From NCBI RefSeq assembly GCF_021462225.1, contig NC_061815.1, positions 46,535,986 to 46,599,985 of the forward strand: DNA of 64,000 nucleotides. The letters are read 5' to 3'. This document shows, in pieces, positions 49,638-63,721 of this stretch. Source of the DNA: Girardinichthys multiradiatus. Lineage: Eukaryota > Chordata > Actinopteri > Cyprinodontiformes > Goodeidae. The translations under genes and the position numbers were made by a program. Positions within the stretch are counted from its first letter, which is position 1, and the number at the start of each line of letters is the position of its first letter. The notes beneath the pieces were generated by a model, which ran no database searches, was not told where the DNA came from, and saw only the letters and a program-made list of their open reading frames with translations.

Positions 49638-51765
49638 ACTCGTACTCGTCATCTACCGCTTATCCGGGACCGGGTCGCGGGGGCAGCAGACTCAGCAGAG
49701 ACACCCAGATGTCCCTCTTCCCAGACACCTCCTCCAGCACCCAAGGCGTTCCCAGGCCAGCCGAGAGACATAGTCCCTCCAGCGTGTCCTGGGCCGTGCC
49801 CTGTGCCTCCTCCCAGGGGGACGTGCCTGGAACACCTACCGAGGAAGGCATCCAGGAGGCATCCGGTATAGATACCCGAGCCACCTCAACTGGCTCCTCT
49901 CGTTGTGGAGGAGCAGCAGCTCTACTCCGAGCCCCTCCCGGATGGCCGAGCTCCTCAACCTATCTCTAAGGGAGTGCCCAGCCACCCTACGGAGGAAGCT
50001 CATTTCAGCCGCTTGTATCCGGGATCCGTTCTTTCGGTCATGACCCAAAGTTCACGGCCATAGGTGAGGGTAGGAATCTAGACTGACCGGTAAAGCTTTG
50101 CTTTTCGGCTCAGCTCTCTCTTCACCACAACGGACCGGCACAGCGCCCCCATTACTGTGGCAGCCGCACCGATCCGTCTGTCGATCTCCCGCTCCATTCT
50201 TCCCTCACTCGTGAACAAGACTCCGAGATACTTAAACTCCTCCATTTGAGGCAGGAACTCCCCTCCAACCTGAAGAGGAAAAGCCACCCTTTTCCGGTTG
50301 AGTACCATGGCGTCTGACTTGGAGGAGCTGATCTTCATCCCAGACGCTTCACACTCAGCTGCGAACCACCCCAGCGCATGCTGTAGGTCTTGGCTAGAGG
50401 AGGCCAGCAGGACCACGTCATCTGCAAAAAGAAGAGACGAAATCCACTGGTCCCCAAACCAGACCCCTTCCGGCCCTTGGCTGCATCTAGAAACCCTGTC
50501 CATAAAAGTTATGAACAGGACCGGTGACAAAGGGCAGCCCTGCCGGACTCCAACATGCACCGGGAACAGGTCCGACTTAGTGCCGACAATGCGGACCAAA
50601 CTCCTGCTCCGCTTGTACAGGGACCGGATGGCCCCTAATAAAGGGCCCCCAATTCCATACTCCTCCAGCGGATCCAACTCATCACCAGGTGGAGATCAGT
50701 GGACAGCTCAGCCCCTCTCTTCACCCAAGTGTCCAAAACATACGGCCAAAGGTCTGATGAAAGGACATCAAAGTCGATAATTGACCTCCTGTCTAGGGTG
50801 TCCTGGTGCCAAGTGCACTGATGGACACCCTTATGTTTGAACATGGTGTTCATTATGGACAATCTGTGACTAGCACAGAAGTCCAATAACAAAGCAACAC
50901 TCTGATTCAGATCGGGGAGGCCATTCCTCCCGATCACGCCTCTCCAGGTGTCACTGTCGTTTCCCAGGTGGGCGTTGAAGTTGCCCAGCATAATAATGGA
51001 GTCCCCAGGAGGGGCACTATCCAGCATCCCCGACAGGGACACCAAGAATGCCGGGTATTCCCCACTACCGCCCGGCCCGTAGGCCGAAACAAGAGTCAGA
51101 GACCTATCCCCAACCCGAAGGCGCAGGAATGCGACCCTCTCATCCACCGGAGTAAAACCCCAACATGAGACGGCTGAGCTGGGGGGCAACAAGCAAACCA
51201 ATCCCAGCCCGCTGCCTCTCCCCGTGGGCCACTCCAGAGTAGAAGAGAGTCCAGCCCCTCTCAAGGAGATGGGTTTCAGAGCCCGGGTTCAGGCTCCTTC
51301 CCCCCCACCGAGGTGACATTCCACGTTCCTAGAGCCAGCCTAAGCATCCGGGAATCAGGCTGCTGATGTCTCCACCTTCATCCGCCGCACAATCTTCCTT
51401 GCACCGGTCCCTCACGGTTCCCCCTGCAGGCGGTGGGCCCACTGGGGGATGGCCTCGCATCTCTCGTTTGGGCTTGGTCCAGCCTGATCCCGCGAGGAGA
51501 AACCCGGCCACCAGGCGCTGTCCGGTGAGTCCCGGCCCCAGGCCTGGCTCCAGGGTGGGACCCCGGCTCCGCCGTACCGGGCAACGTCACGTGCCTCGAT
51601 CTACTAGTCCTCATGAAGGTTTCTTGAACCGCTCTTTGTCTGCCCATCACCTAGAACCTGTTTGCCATGGGAGACCCAGACAACATAGCCTCTAGGATCA
51701 TTCGAGCACTCAAACCCCTCCACCACGTTAAGGTGGGGGTTCAAGGAGGGGTAATTTCCTGATGT
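49638..51765 (-). pseudogene. RTE/Rex3-type LINE, internally deleted
   Basis: A GC-rich 2.1-kb copy. On the minus strand a 5' leader (51300-51765) precedes an endonuclease domain at 50635-51264, with [55 protein letters not shown] and [12 protein letters not shown]. At about 50690 the text passes directly into late reverse transcriptase (50078-50677): [40 protein letters not shown], the intact FADD box in SSLLFADDVVLLAS and [20 protein letters not shown]. Several hundred residues between endonuclease and polymerase are therefore missing. The C-terminus (49660-50048) is frame-shifted and ends LLPPRPGPG, like the copy at 25040. The 3' tail is at 49638-49660. Confidence 0.87.
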
Positions 51766-52155
51766 AATATTTAATTTATAAAGTCAGCAACTGTTTTTCA
51801 ATCGCTCAAGCTATTATCTACAAATTATAAGAAAATAAATGCTTGAAATAATTCACTGTGTGTACTGAATTGCTATACTACTATCACTTTTTCAGATTTA
51901 TTACTGAAATAAATGTACTTTGATATCCTATTTTACTGATATCCATCTGTATATACTTTAAAGTGTAAACATCAAGGGGGCATATTGTGTAACTTTTAAA
52001 TTTGTCGATTTAACTACTGCTTTTTTTAAGAACGGGGAAGAAAGAAGAACAAAGTATTTGTTTCCTGCAAACTGATCATAACCAGGTTGTAAGTGGAGCT
52101 TCAAACTGCAAAAACAAAGATACAAAACAAATGTTTGAGAAATTATTGAAAACTT
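51766..52155. other. Intron, no feature recognised
   Basis: Short AT-rich stretch with nothing named. Confidence 0.5.
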
Positions 52156-52159
52156 AATT

Positions 52160-53215
52160 TATACTTAAACAGGCTGATCAAAAGTTTAGGACCATAGCAC
52201 CGAGAGATCAAAGCACTCAGATTGCCAAACCCTCTCATGGCAAAAATGTTTAGATTGTGAGAGTTATGAGCTGACTGAAGCTGACACCTCACCAACATGA
52301 AAAATTCAAATAGGCTGAGTGGTTAGTGCTTTGCTTGTGCTGGTTAGCCCCAGAAAAATTATCTTTTGTGTTCCTATGGTTTCTGGAATATTAAAAGTTT
52401 CTTTTAGGTCATTCAGAGGTCAACATGCGCCCAGTTTGCTCCAAGATGAACCAGAGTGGTCTATTTTTTCTGGTGCTTTGTTTGTGCTGTTAAATTTTTC
52501 ATTTTTTCTGCAATAATATCTGAGATGTTATAACGTTTAATTTGAGCCAATGACGGCATCATCCCCCCAGATTGCTCCAAAAGGAACCAGACCAGTCTAC
52601 TTTTGTATGGCTTCATTCGTACTGCTATATTTTTAGAGTTATCATAAAATAAATTTACATTAAGTTCTAACGGTCACAGGCCGTAGATATCTTCAGTTTG
52701 GGGTAAGGCAGGTGCTGGCTGCTGCAGCTGGTGAAATCCATTGCCACAGACATAATCAGTTCAGATGAAGTCATGTTATTGTCTGAAGTTTTAAGTTGTA
52801 ATATCTCAGAAACAAAGCACTAAAGTAGACCGGTCTGGTTCCCTTAGAAGCAAGTTGGGGGTACGATGATGTCATTGGCTGAAATTAAAACTAATAATAT
52901 CTCAGAAACCACAGAAGCACAGATGAAATGTTTAACAGCACAAACTAAGTGGTCAGCCTATTTGACAAATTTCTTCATGTGAGTGTGGTGTCAGCTTCAC
53001 TAAGCTAGTTATGGGACAAAAACGTCAAGTGGTACAAAAACAAATGATTGGGTGCCAAGCTGGAGACACAGGCAGATCCCTTAACCCAGATTAAGTCCCT
53101 CACTAATGCTGACAGCAGCTCAATAATCATAAGATGGCATCTGATAGAAAATGGGTTAATGAACAAAAAAAATGCCTTCAAAGGCCAAATGTCCTCACAG
53201 ACCACACACTTGACC
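52160..53215. mobile_element. Fold-back repeat, possibly a Tc1-derived element
   Basis: The left end 'caggctgatcaaaagttta' resembles a fish Tc1 terminus. The interior holds three copies of a unit of about 135 bp marked by 'ccagaccagtctac' or variants. They are at about 52390-52500 and 52530-52630 (plus), and 52795-52930 (minus), so the block folds on itself. The stretch at 52265-52330 has its inverse at about 52940-53010. Around 53015-53215 a decayed plus-strand transposase-like start (LTNADSSSI pattern) can be guessed. No right terminus was found. Confidence 0.5.
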
Positions 53216-54442
<1,227 letters not shown>

Positions 54443-54563
54443 GTCATGACGTCAAGACTCACTGGGTTTTGTTTTCCTTCAGACCTACAGTTGCACTGAA
54501 TTTTGTTTCCGATTGTTTAATTTTGTAAGAATAACAGTAAAAAAAAAACAGATTTAGAAACTA

Positions 54564-54569
54564 AATAAA
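54564..54569 (+). terminator. Proximal candidate poly(A) signal AATAAA
   Basis: AATAAA about 120 bp after the stop codon. No strong GT-rich element follows closely, so it may be a minor or unused site. Confidence 0.4.
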
Positions 54570-56041
54570 TTTTAGTCCACTGGATGACAGCAACCATTCA
54601 AACTATGAAAACCATGAGGGCATAACTGATTAGACTGTTTTTAAATAGTTGTTTTTGTTACTTTACCTGGACATTTGCCTCCGTCAGAAATGATTGGTAG
54701 TTACTACTAATATTTTTCAGGATAATTGTAATGAACTAGTAAAAGTATGCAATTTTAAGTTCATTAAGTATGTGAGAATGCTGTAGATTATACCCCGACA
54801 AAAACAAATTAATTGGAAGAAACAATAGTACACCCTACATACTATATTTGTCCAGATCAACTTTTGCAGTTGAAGTTCACCCATCCCTGACCTTTTCCTT
54901 GTGCCTTTAAGGAAAATACCCTCCATCTGAGGAATGGGCATAATTATTCCCGTTGTGGATGCAGACTACACCTCTTTCTTTGACCCCTTCATTCATGGTG
55001 AGTGTGGTTCTTCATGAATCTGCAGCTCTCATCTGTATGTCTGTCTGCCGACTGTCTAATTAAAACGAGCCCTTGCTGTGATCCCATCTTGTTTGAAGAG
55101 GAGACTGAGTTCTTCATTATGGCTGCACACTCTAACCTTTGATCCAAAATTAAAACAGGCTTTGGAGGGTTTTGACCACTATAGCTTTTTTTTTCCTTTA
55201 TATTCCAAAGCAGAAAAATGAAAGTCACTGGTGATGCTAAAATCATGCCAGGTTTAGACACCAAGTTATTTCAAAATGTCTGTCGTCACAAAGTCAATAT
55301 AGTGATTGCTTAAATAAATGTTATTTTCCTTGGACCAAAAGAAAGATCTTAATGTATAGTTTGATGTGGCAAACATGCTTCGTCTGCTCTGCTTTGCAGC
55401 ATGTTTTCAGTGGATATTTTAAATGTGAACTAATGAAAAGTCAGCACCCTGGAGGATGGTGTAGTTGGTTTTGTGTAGATGGTATTTGAGGATAAGCCTT
55501 GAATGTTAGAGGCAACTTTTTCAGATGCTTCTGCAGTAGATTTGTAGCTTGTAAGACACGGAAACTGTCTCCTGCTGGACATATTTCTATGCATTTTCAC
55601 CCTTTCACACTGACTCTATAACACAATGGACAAATTTAACTTAAATTCAGTCTGAACTTTAAATGTACATTTATTATATAAAGTTTTTCTGTCTTTCTTG
55701 TTTAAACTTCCTTGTATACATTTTAGTTTTAATTCCCATGACCCCCCCCGATTACGTTTTGCTCTCCTTGAGGGAAGAAGGTAATGCTGATCATGAACTC
55801 TGGTCTGTATATAGCTGCTGACTGTGAATCTATTAGTTTTTAATGTGTGCGCACACTGCTCATTTTATAACCAAATACTCAGCACAGTCCTTTTACAGAA
55901 TGAACACCCCCAACTGTCATCTTCCTCCTGTTCCTCTGCACATTGTGCTCAGAGCTTTTAGCTTCATATATCCATGTGTTGTATGTTCCTTCATGTGGTT
56001 GTTATTCAAGAAGAGAAATCCCGCTTGTCATTTTACTCAAA

Positions 56042-56047
56042 AATAAA
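56042..56047 (+). terminator. Distal candidate poly(A) signal AATAAA
   Basis: AATAAA followed within about 20-35 bp by TGAGTGTCTTTTTTTT, the GT- and T-rich downstream element expected of a vertebrate cleavage site. This makes it the best candidate for the 3' end of the gene. Confidence 0.6.
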
Positions 56048-56065
56048 AAAATAGATAAAAACATG

Positions 56066-59000
56066 AGTGTCTTTTTTTTAAGTCAGATTTACAGTCAATA
56101 GCGCAGTGGAGATATGAAAAATTTCGCTTGACAGCAGAGCTGACCATTGCTATTTAACAACGGCTGCAACAAGAACAAGGTCAGAACACGGGTCCCTTTG
56201 GGTGTGTTTATTTTGAAGCCATGTAATAATACATGTAGTAATACATTCAAAAGTTTTCAATCTTCTCTGTTGCTCTTATTTCTCAGACAACCACAAACTG
56301 CAGAACGGCTTAGGACTGTTGAAAAACACCTAGCAGTAAACAAACTGCTGTGGAAGTTATCACTGCAATTATTCTCAATTCTGTCTGAATATTTTGAACA
56401 TTTATTGACTGATTGCATGTTTGTGTCTTAACGAAAAAAATTATGGGTTTAAAGTATTAAATTAAAAGCATGCTTTGCATCCATAAAAGTAAAAATTAGA
56501 AACTCATATCTCGAATTTAATTTGTGAAATGCAAATGTCCGTGTCCAGAAAAATTTGTTTAGCAATTCACTATTTGTTCTTGCAATGACTTGCAGTTACA
56601 GCAGACTTCTCATGTTTACTATATATATATATATATATATATAAAGGGTCACTTTCACAGACAGAGACCAATGCTAATCCTAAATTAAAATGACTATTTA
56701 ATACAGACTACATTAGTCAGGGTGTAAAACAATCTTTAGATTTAGTTAAACCTACTAAGGGTATTCCCAAAGTAGTTCAGATCTAGGAATTTCTGGTCAC
56801 AACACTATTAAAACAAAAATAATTTCATTAGTTCAAAATAGAAATATTTTGGAATCTGTTAATCAGTAATCCAACTTCCCATAATTTTATTATTGTATAA
56901 ACACTGTGTAAGTCTTGTTATTTACTAGATACACAAAGCTGCAAAAATCCTTGGCTGAGGTCACAGTCAAAGAGTTTGGATTAGTTCCCATGAATCATGA
57001 AAGACATGCAGTTGGTTTTTCACCAACAGATCTTCAGTGCAGAAGTGAGAAACCCATCCACATAACAACCGCGTGCTTGTGATAAACACTCCCTAATGTG
57101 TTCCTTCCTACAGCAGTCCAAATTCATATTCCTCCCTGACTCACACAGGCTGGTGGTTTATATTAATAATCTTCCTAACTGAAGCCGCTTTAATAAAACA
57201 GCTATGCCGATAGAAAATGCGGCCCCAGCAGTCCCTTAATTATCTATTGTCAGTCTTTTATCTTCTTGCGGTGGCATGGAAGGGGCTATGGACTCCTCGG
57301 TCATGTCTCACCTCCATGAGGAGAATTTAACACCACACTCTGCCTCCTGCTATTACTCCATTCATAAGGCAAGCAGCGTAATCAAGCCACTAGCTCCTTA
57401 ATCATGCAGCTAAAGCATGTAGACGGTTCAACCTCCCTGGTCAAACCAGTGCAAGGAGTCTGATGGCTGATTTGAGGCCATGGGTGGTGCTGCACCTTGT
57501 TCCAGTTGTCATTCCTGATACTCCATTTTCCTGCCCTCTTTCTCATTCCAGAACAGTCACTACGTCTGTGTAGTTTTGGGTAAAGATTTTAAAAAACTTA
57601 TCTATCTACTGGCCAGGAGAAAGCTTGGAGAGTCAAAATAAATACACGTATGCATTTTATTATAATAAACACGGACAAGAAACAAAAAATCTTTTGTCCA
57701 GTGCAAATGTTGTTTGGTCAGTCTGACAGATTCTTGATAAGTGCAAGGTGTAAAGAGAGGTCCTAGAGACCAAAATGTTGGCTTTAAATTAGCAAAGGTT
57801 CAAAACCTAATTCAAGTATTTAAATTAGATTAGTGTCCACTATTAAACACATACTTAAAATCTTCAACACTGTTCAGTGTAAAGGCTTGCAAAGTAAAAC
57901 AAAAGTTTGTAACATCAGCACTGGGGTTTTTGTTTTGTAAATTGTCCACTTTTGAAAACTAATTGACTACTCAAGGCATTAAGACTAAATAAATGTATAG
58001 TGCTGTTCTTGTGTTTATATATATCACAGTAGTTCTTACAGTAAAATTTACTTAGACTAAAACTGGTATTAGCATTTCAAACCTTAAAAATATGAGATCA
58101 GAAATTTGCTAAAATTCTGATCAGTGCGTCTCTTGGTCTTTGGTTTTCTTTTACAGTCAAACACCTGCATGTTAGGCCAACAGGTTTCTGTGAAATAAAA
58201 ATAAGTGTACGTGGTTTACTTTTAGGGCCTCTTCATACCCAGTATTAACATGTGTGCTCCCTGTTCAGGATGTAAGTGGACAAGCCAAACAACGTGAATT
58301 CACACCTGACATTAAAATCCATACTGAGTGATCAGCTCACTCTTAGCTGCTTTACGTGCAAATATACCCACTCATGTTACAGAGTGGGCTGTCAGATCAG
58401 CAGTCAAAAAGGGCTGCTGATGTATCTGTAACATCGCACATACACCCATCACTTGAACTATGTTATTTCGACATTAACACAGCTGGCAGTCATCAAAGTC
58501 GCATTTTTGCAGTTATTTTAACTACAAGCTCTTTATTAAAAAAATGTATAGCGTAACAGATGCGATACGGGATGGGGAAACATAATGCATATGGCTTTTC
58601 AAAGCTCAGCATCCCTTGACGGGGATTTTTACCCATATATCAGCACCACAGTAAAAGATGCTGCTTTATAAATATGACAGGACATTCCACATTAGCGATT
58701 TTGTGCTTTCCAGGACTCATTTTATGAGGTGGTGACCGGAGCGGGTTAGAACGGCTTCAAATGTGATAAAAAATAAACAATCTAAACAGTAATGAAAGCA
58801 TGCACTAAATGTGAAACAAATTCACTCACTCATACAGTGTCCTGATATTTTCACTAATAAAACAAATCCCAACTGGTAAGAGCTACTTTTTTATTACTGA
58901 GGAAGACTGCAACAGATAAAACTTATCTGAAAAAATTCCCTCTTTAGCGTATTCCAGATTTTTAGTAGGTGTGTAAAATTAGCTAAGAGCTGTGTTAATT

Positions 59001-59879
59001 TTGGCAATGTTTATAAAATATATTTTTATTTTAGCAGAAGCATTCAGTTAAAGCTGCTGCTTAAAGGGAATCAGGGTATATCAGTGGATGGTCCTTCAGA
59101 GTGTCACAGGACAGACTGCATTCAGACAGCTGAACTGATGCCAAAACAAGTGTCCCAGGCCACATGTGAAGGATGTCTAAAAAAACTGCCCTTAATGCCC
59201 TCACACAATCACTAAGGACATGTGTCAATGCCAGGTGTAAATGGGACCCTTGTGTTCAACTTGTCAGACTTGTCACCTATCCTGCTATGGGGTCATGAGG
59301 TCAAATAGTTTTCTGGTTTGGATGAATGACATCAGAATGCCATTAATTCTATCTTTGTGTTAACATACTACAGCACTTCTCATGAACAGTGCTGTTATAT
59401 GTTAGCACAAAGTGTCCATCGTGTTCCCTTGATTCTCAAGACCATGCTTAACATTCATGCTGGGAAGGGTCATCAGTGATTCCTTGGCAATAGAAAGTAA
59501 GAGATTGTGGCAGAGTAAACATATGGGGGAAAAAGAACATGAGAAGAAGTTGACAGGATTCTTTGAAATGATTTTGTGGAAATGGAGTGGAGTCATCGTA
59601 CCTTTCAACTAATCAAAGTTATGGAGAGATCGAAACAGAGAATGTTACCCTTGCATTGACCCTGCTGGAACCTGAGCCTGACGTTGGTGACAGAGGAAAG
59701 GAGGTCTCAGAGGTGTGATGAGCTTTAGTTGCCACAACTATGTCTGTCAAGGACCCGTACAATGTTGATTCTGCTCACTGAAGACTTACCGGGCTAAAAT
59801 GTGGATGCTAATTTTAAAGCGTCTGACTCTACAAACAGAAACGGCTAAATTGGACCAGCCTGGTAGCCAGACTTCATTG
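56066..59879. other. Intergenic, no gene recognised
   Basis: Between the presumed 3' end of the gene and the Tc1-like block there is no supportable gene. A (TA)n tract lies at 56621-56643. The frame at 58356-58556 and others have no family resemblance. Confidence 0.5.
56621..56643 (+). repeat. (AT)n microsatellite
   Basis: About eleven AT dinucleotides. Confidence 0.95.
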
Positions 59880-59959
59880 ATTGCACATTGCACCAGTAAG
59901 AGCAGAGTGTGAAGGTTCAATTAGCAGTGTAAGAGCACAGTTTTGCTCAAAATATTCAA

Positions 59960-60925
59960 ATGCACACAACATTTTGGGTGACATACCAGAGTTCAAAAGA
60001 GGACAAATTGTTGGTGTACGTCTTGTTGGCACATCTGTGACCAAGACAGCAAGTCTTTGTGATGTATCTAGAGCCACGGTATCCAGGGTAATGTCAGCAT
60101 ACCACCAAGAAGGACGAACCACATCCAACAGGATTAACTGTGGACGCAAGAGGAAGCTGTCTGAAAGGGATGTTCGGGTGCTAACCCGGATTGTATCCAA
60201 AAACATAAAACCACGGCTGCGCAAATCACGGCAGAATTAAATGTGCATCTCAACTCTCCTGTTTCCACCAGAACTGTCCGTCGGGAGCTCCACAGGGTCA
60301 ATATACACGGCCGGGCTGCTATAGCCAAACCTTTGGTCACTCATGCCAATGCCAAACGTCGGTTTCAATGGTGCAAGGAGCGCAAATCTTGGGCTGTGGA
60401 CAATGTGAAACATGTATTGTTCTCTGATGAGTCCACCTTTACTGTTTTCCCCATATCCGGGAGAGTTACGGTGTGGAGAAACCCAAAAGAAGCATACCAC
60501 CCACACTGTTGCATGCCCACAGTGAAGCATGGGGGTGAATCAGTAATGGTTTGGGCTGCCATATCATGGCATTCCCTTGGCCCAATATGTGTGCTAGATG
60601 GGCGCATCACTGCCAAGGACTACCGAACCATTCTTGAGAACCATGTGCATCCAATGGTTCAAACATTGTATCCTGAAGATGATGCCGTGTATCAGGATGA
60701 CAAGGCACCAATACACACAGCAAGAATGGTGAAAGATTGGTTTGATGAATATGAAGGTGAAGTTGAACATCTCCCATGGCCTGCACAGTCACCAGATCTA
60801 AATATTATTGAGCTACTTTGGGGTTTTTTGGAGGAGCGAGTCAGGAAACGTTTTCCTCCACCAGTATCACATAATGACCTGGCCACTATCCTGCAAGAAG
60901 AATGGCTTAAAATCCCTCTGACCAC
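59960..60925 (+). pseudogene. Tc1-like transposase with DD36E-type spacing, frameshifted and truncated
   Basis: The N-terminal part (IPEFKRGQIVGVRLVGTSVT, CDVSRATVSRVMSAYHQEGR, CGRKRKLSERDV) is in one frame to about 60200. Beyond the A-run at about 60199-60204 the correct frame is the next one, consistent with loss of one A. It continues TTAAQITAELNVHLNSP, HVLFSDESTFTVF (first Asp), VKHGGESVMVWAAISW, VYQDDKAPIHTARM (second Asp) and SPDLNIIELLWGFLEERVRK (Glu). I count 36 residues between the second Asp and the Glu, against 34 in the other family. The C-terminal 30 or so residues are missing where the text joins another element at about 60926. The left terminal repeat was not located. Confidence 0.88.
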
Positions 60926-61215
60926 TACTGAACAAAAAAGTGTGAAACAACTGAAAATATGTCTTATATTCTAGGTTCTTCAAAGTAGCCACCTTTTGCT
61001 TTGATTACTGCTCCGCACACTCTTGGCATTCTGTTGATGAGCTTCAAGAGGTAGTCACCTGAAATGGTTTTCACTTCACAGGTGTGTCCTGTCAGATTTA
61101 ATAAGTGGGATTTCAAGCCTTATAAATGGGGTTGGGACCATCAGTTGTGTTGTGCAGGAGGTGGATACAGTACACAGCTGATAGTCCTACTGAATAGACT
61201 GTTAGAATTTGTATT

Positions 61216-62689
61216 ATGGCAAGAAAAAAGCAGCTAAGTAAATACAAACGAGTGCCCATCATTACTTTAAGAAATGAAGGTCAGTCAGTCCGAACAATTG
61301 GGAAAACTTTGAAAGTGTCCCCAAGTGCTGTCACAAAAACCATCAAGTGCTACAAAGAAACTGGCTCACATGAGGACCGCCCCAGGAAAGGAAGACCAAA
61401 AGTCACCTCTGCTGCGGACGATAAGTTCATCCGAGTCACCAGCCTCAGAAATCGCTTGTTAACAGCATCTCAGATTAGAGAACAGGTCAATGCCACACAG
61501 AGTTCTAGCAGCAGACATCTCCAGAACAACTGTTAAGAGGAGACTGTATGAATCAGGCCTTCATGGTAAAATAGCTGCGAGGAAACCACTGCTGAGGACA
61601 GGCAACAAGCAGAAGAGACTTGTTTGGGCAAAAGAACACAAGGAAATGGACATTAGACTAGTGGAAATCTGTGCTTTGGTCTGATGAGTCCAAGTTTGAG
61701 ATCTTTGGTTCCAACCACCGTGTCTTTGTGCGGTGCAGAAGAGGTGAACGGATTAACTCTACATGCCTGGTTCCCACCGTGAAGCATGGAGGAGGAGGTG
61801 TGATGGTGTGGGGGTGCTTTGCTGGTGACACAGGGCACTTTGTTCTCAGACTGCAGGTTTACTGATGGTTCCTAGAGTCTCTAGAAGTAGAATGGGAGGT
61901 GTCTCTGCTCTGTTCTCTCAAACCCCCAGTCGGTCATGGCAGATGAACGCTCACACTGAGCCTGGTTCTGCTGGAGGTTTCTTCCTGTTAAAAGGGAGTT
62001 TTTCCTCTCCACTGTCGCTACATGCATGCTCAGTATGAGAGATTGCTGCAAAGTCAACACCAGTGACTGTCCACTGTCTCTACATGCTCATCCAGGAGGA
62101 GGGAATGCTGCAAGTCATTGACTGGATGCAATCTGCTGGGTTTCCTTAGATAGAAAAACCTTTTATCCAATTTGAATAAAAAGCTAACTCCGACTGCACT
62201 GTTCAATGGTTAGGATTAATTGTAATGTATGTACCTGACTGTTGTGAGGTGCCTTGAGACAACATGTGTTGTGAATTGGCGCTATATAAATAAAACTGAA
62301 TTGAATTGATTTATTCAAAATTGAAGGCATATTGAACCAGCATGGCTACCACAGCATCTTGCAGCGGCATGGTATTCCATCCGGTTTGCGTTTAGTTAGA
62401 CCATCATTTATTTTTCAACAGGACAATGACACACACCTCCAGGCTGTGTAAGGGTTATTTGACCAAGAAGGAGAGTGATGGGGTGCTGCGCCAGATGACC
62501 TGGCCTCCACAGTCACCGGACCTGAACCCAATCGAGATGGTTTGGGGTGAGCTGGACCACAGAGTGAAGGTAAAAGGACCAACAAGTGCTAAGCGTCTCT
62601 GGGAACTCCTTCAAGACTGTTGGAAAACCATTTCAGGTGACTACCTCTTCAACAGAAGCTCATCAACAGAATGCCAAGAGTGTGCGTAG
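61216..62689 (+). pseudogene. Tc1-like transposase of the fifth family, multiply broken
   Basis: Starts MARKKQLSKYKRVPIITL with the helix-turn-helix QSVRTIGKTLKVSPSAVTKT and RPRKGRPKVTS to about 61500. After a frameshift it continues RTTVKRRLYESGLHGKIAAR and QKRLVWAKEHK. After another it continues LWSDESKFEIFG (first Asp) and VKHGGGGVMVWGCFAGDT. At about 61833 a retroposon interrupts it. Coding resumes near 62309 with LFKIEG-type sequence, FQQDND (second Asp), LCKGYLTKKESDGVLRQMTW and SPDLNPIEMVWGELD (Glu), ending near the right arm. At least three frame changes besides the insertion. Inactive. Confidence 0.9.
61833..62308 (+). repeat. Retroposon 3' end inserted in the Tc1-like gene
   Basis: About 475 bp begins after GGTGACACA with 'cagactgcaggtttactgat' and continues through 'gagcctggttctgctggagg'. 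It then passes through 'gttaaaagggagtttttcct' and 'tgccttgagacaacatgtg' and ends 'gcgctatataaataaaactg' plus an ATTGA tail. Same family as 44352-44755. The insertion is 5'-truncated LINE or SINE-like; no target duplication was resolved. Confidence 0.85.
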
Positions 62690-62854
62690 CAGTAATGAAA
62701 GCAAAAGGTGGCTACTTTGAAGAACCTAGAAGATAAGACATATTTTCAGTTGTTTCACACTTTTTTGTTCAGTATATAATTCCACATGTCTTAATTCATA
62801 GTTTTGATCCCTTCAGTGTGAAGCTACAATATTCATAGTCATGAAAATAAAGAC

Positions 62855-63013
<159 letters not shown>

Positions 63014-63600
63014 CCATCCAGGACATGGCTTCGTTCCTTTAATTGTTCTATAGTCATGCTGAGCTGACTGTCATGACACTGTGGCCTGAAAAACAACTGT
63101 GGATACTGAGCAGCACTGGCAATGCAGTCATAGAGATATAGCTGTGATCCTGTCGTGATAGTTCCCAGGTTGGCCATGGCAGAAGCCCGCACCTCCTCTA
63201 AACATGTTCTGTCCTTTTACGGTTTAGTGTGTGTGCAGCAAAAAACAGCAGTGGGAGAGTTTTATCAAGGTCGACCCGAGGGGGAAAACAAGGAGAAAGA
63301 GCTTAGGAGTCAAAACGTTCCTCCCCATCATTTTTACACCTTTGTGTGACACATTGGGGAATTGAGTGTCAAGTTAGTAACGCCAGAACAGATATGCAAA
63401 GACATGGCACATTACAAAGAATGCAGTTTTGCACATTGTTCAGCAAATTATTTGGAGGATGTAATTATTTCCTGTCCTGCAGTATTTATTATGTGTATGC
63501 TGTTGGGACCACAGCCATGGATACAACATGAAAGATGCAGTACAAACTTTTCTGGAAGTTTCAAAATAAATTGCATTTAACCTACTTCCAACATTTGGAA
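63014..63600. other. Intergenic, no gene recognised
   Basis: No supportable gene; short overlapping frames on both strands without similarity. Confidence 0.45.
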
Positions 63601-63641
63601 AAGGGGGAGTAGCAGCGTACTTCCCATGATGCCACTGGCTG

Positions 63642-63648
63642 TATAAAA
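63642..63648 (+). promoter_or_regulatory. Candidate TATA box of a downstream gene
   Basis: TATAAAA within 'ctgtataaaagcacc' is followed about 30 bp on by a pyrimidine-rich TCCTTTCTCTACC and then a GC-richer block (63680-63720). An 'acttcccatgatgcc' just upstream (63620-63634) resembles, loosely, a ZNF143-type motif. Together these look like a core promoter on the plus strand with a start near 63670-63680. Inferred only. Confidence 0.45.
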
Positions 63649-63721
63649 GCACCCCCTTTCCAATGGTCCTTTCTCTACCACCCGGACTCCGTGCGAGGCT
63701 GGCCGGGGAGACAGCGCGCTA

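Larger units (their letters stand above)
54443..56065 (+). other. Probable fstl5-like 3' UTR
   Basis: This 1.6-kb stretch after the stop codon has no coding potential and no recognisable transposon, unlike the introns. It ends near the strongest poly(A) signal. The exact extent is inferred. Confidence 0.6.

Noticed and set aside
50298..51695. Plus-strand frames across the 49.6-51.8 kb LINE (for example 50298-50780, 51366-51695)
   Set aside because: They are antisense shadows of the endonuclease and polymerase in GC-rich sequence.
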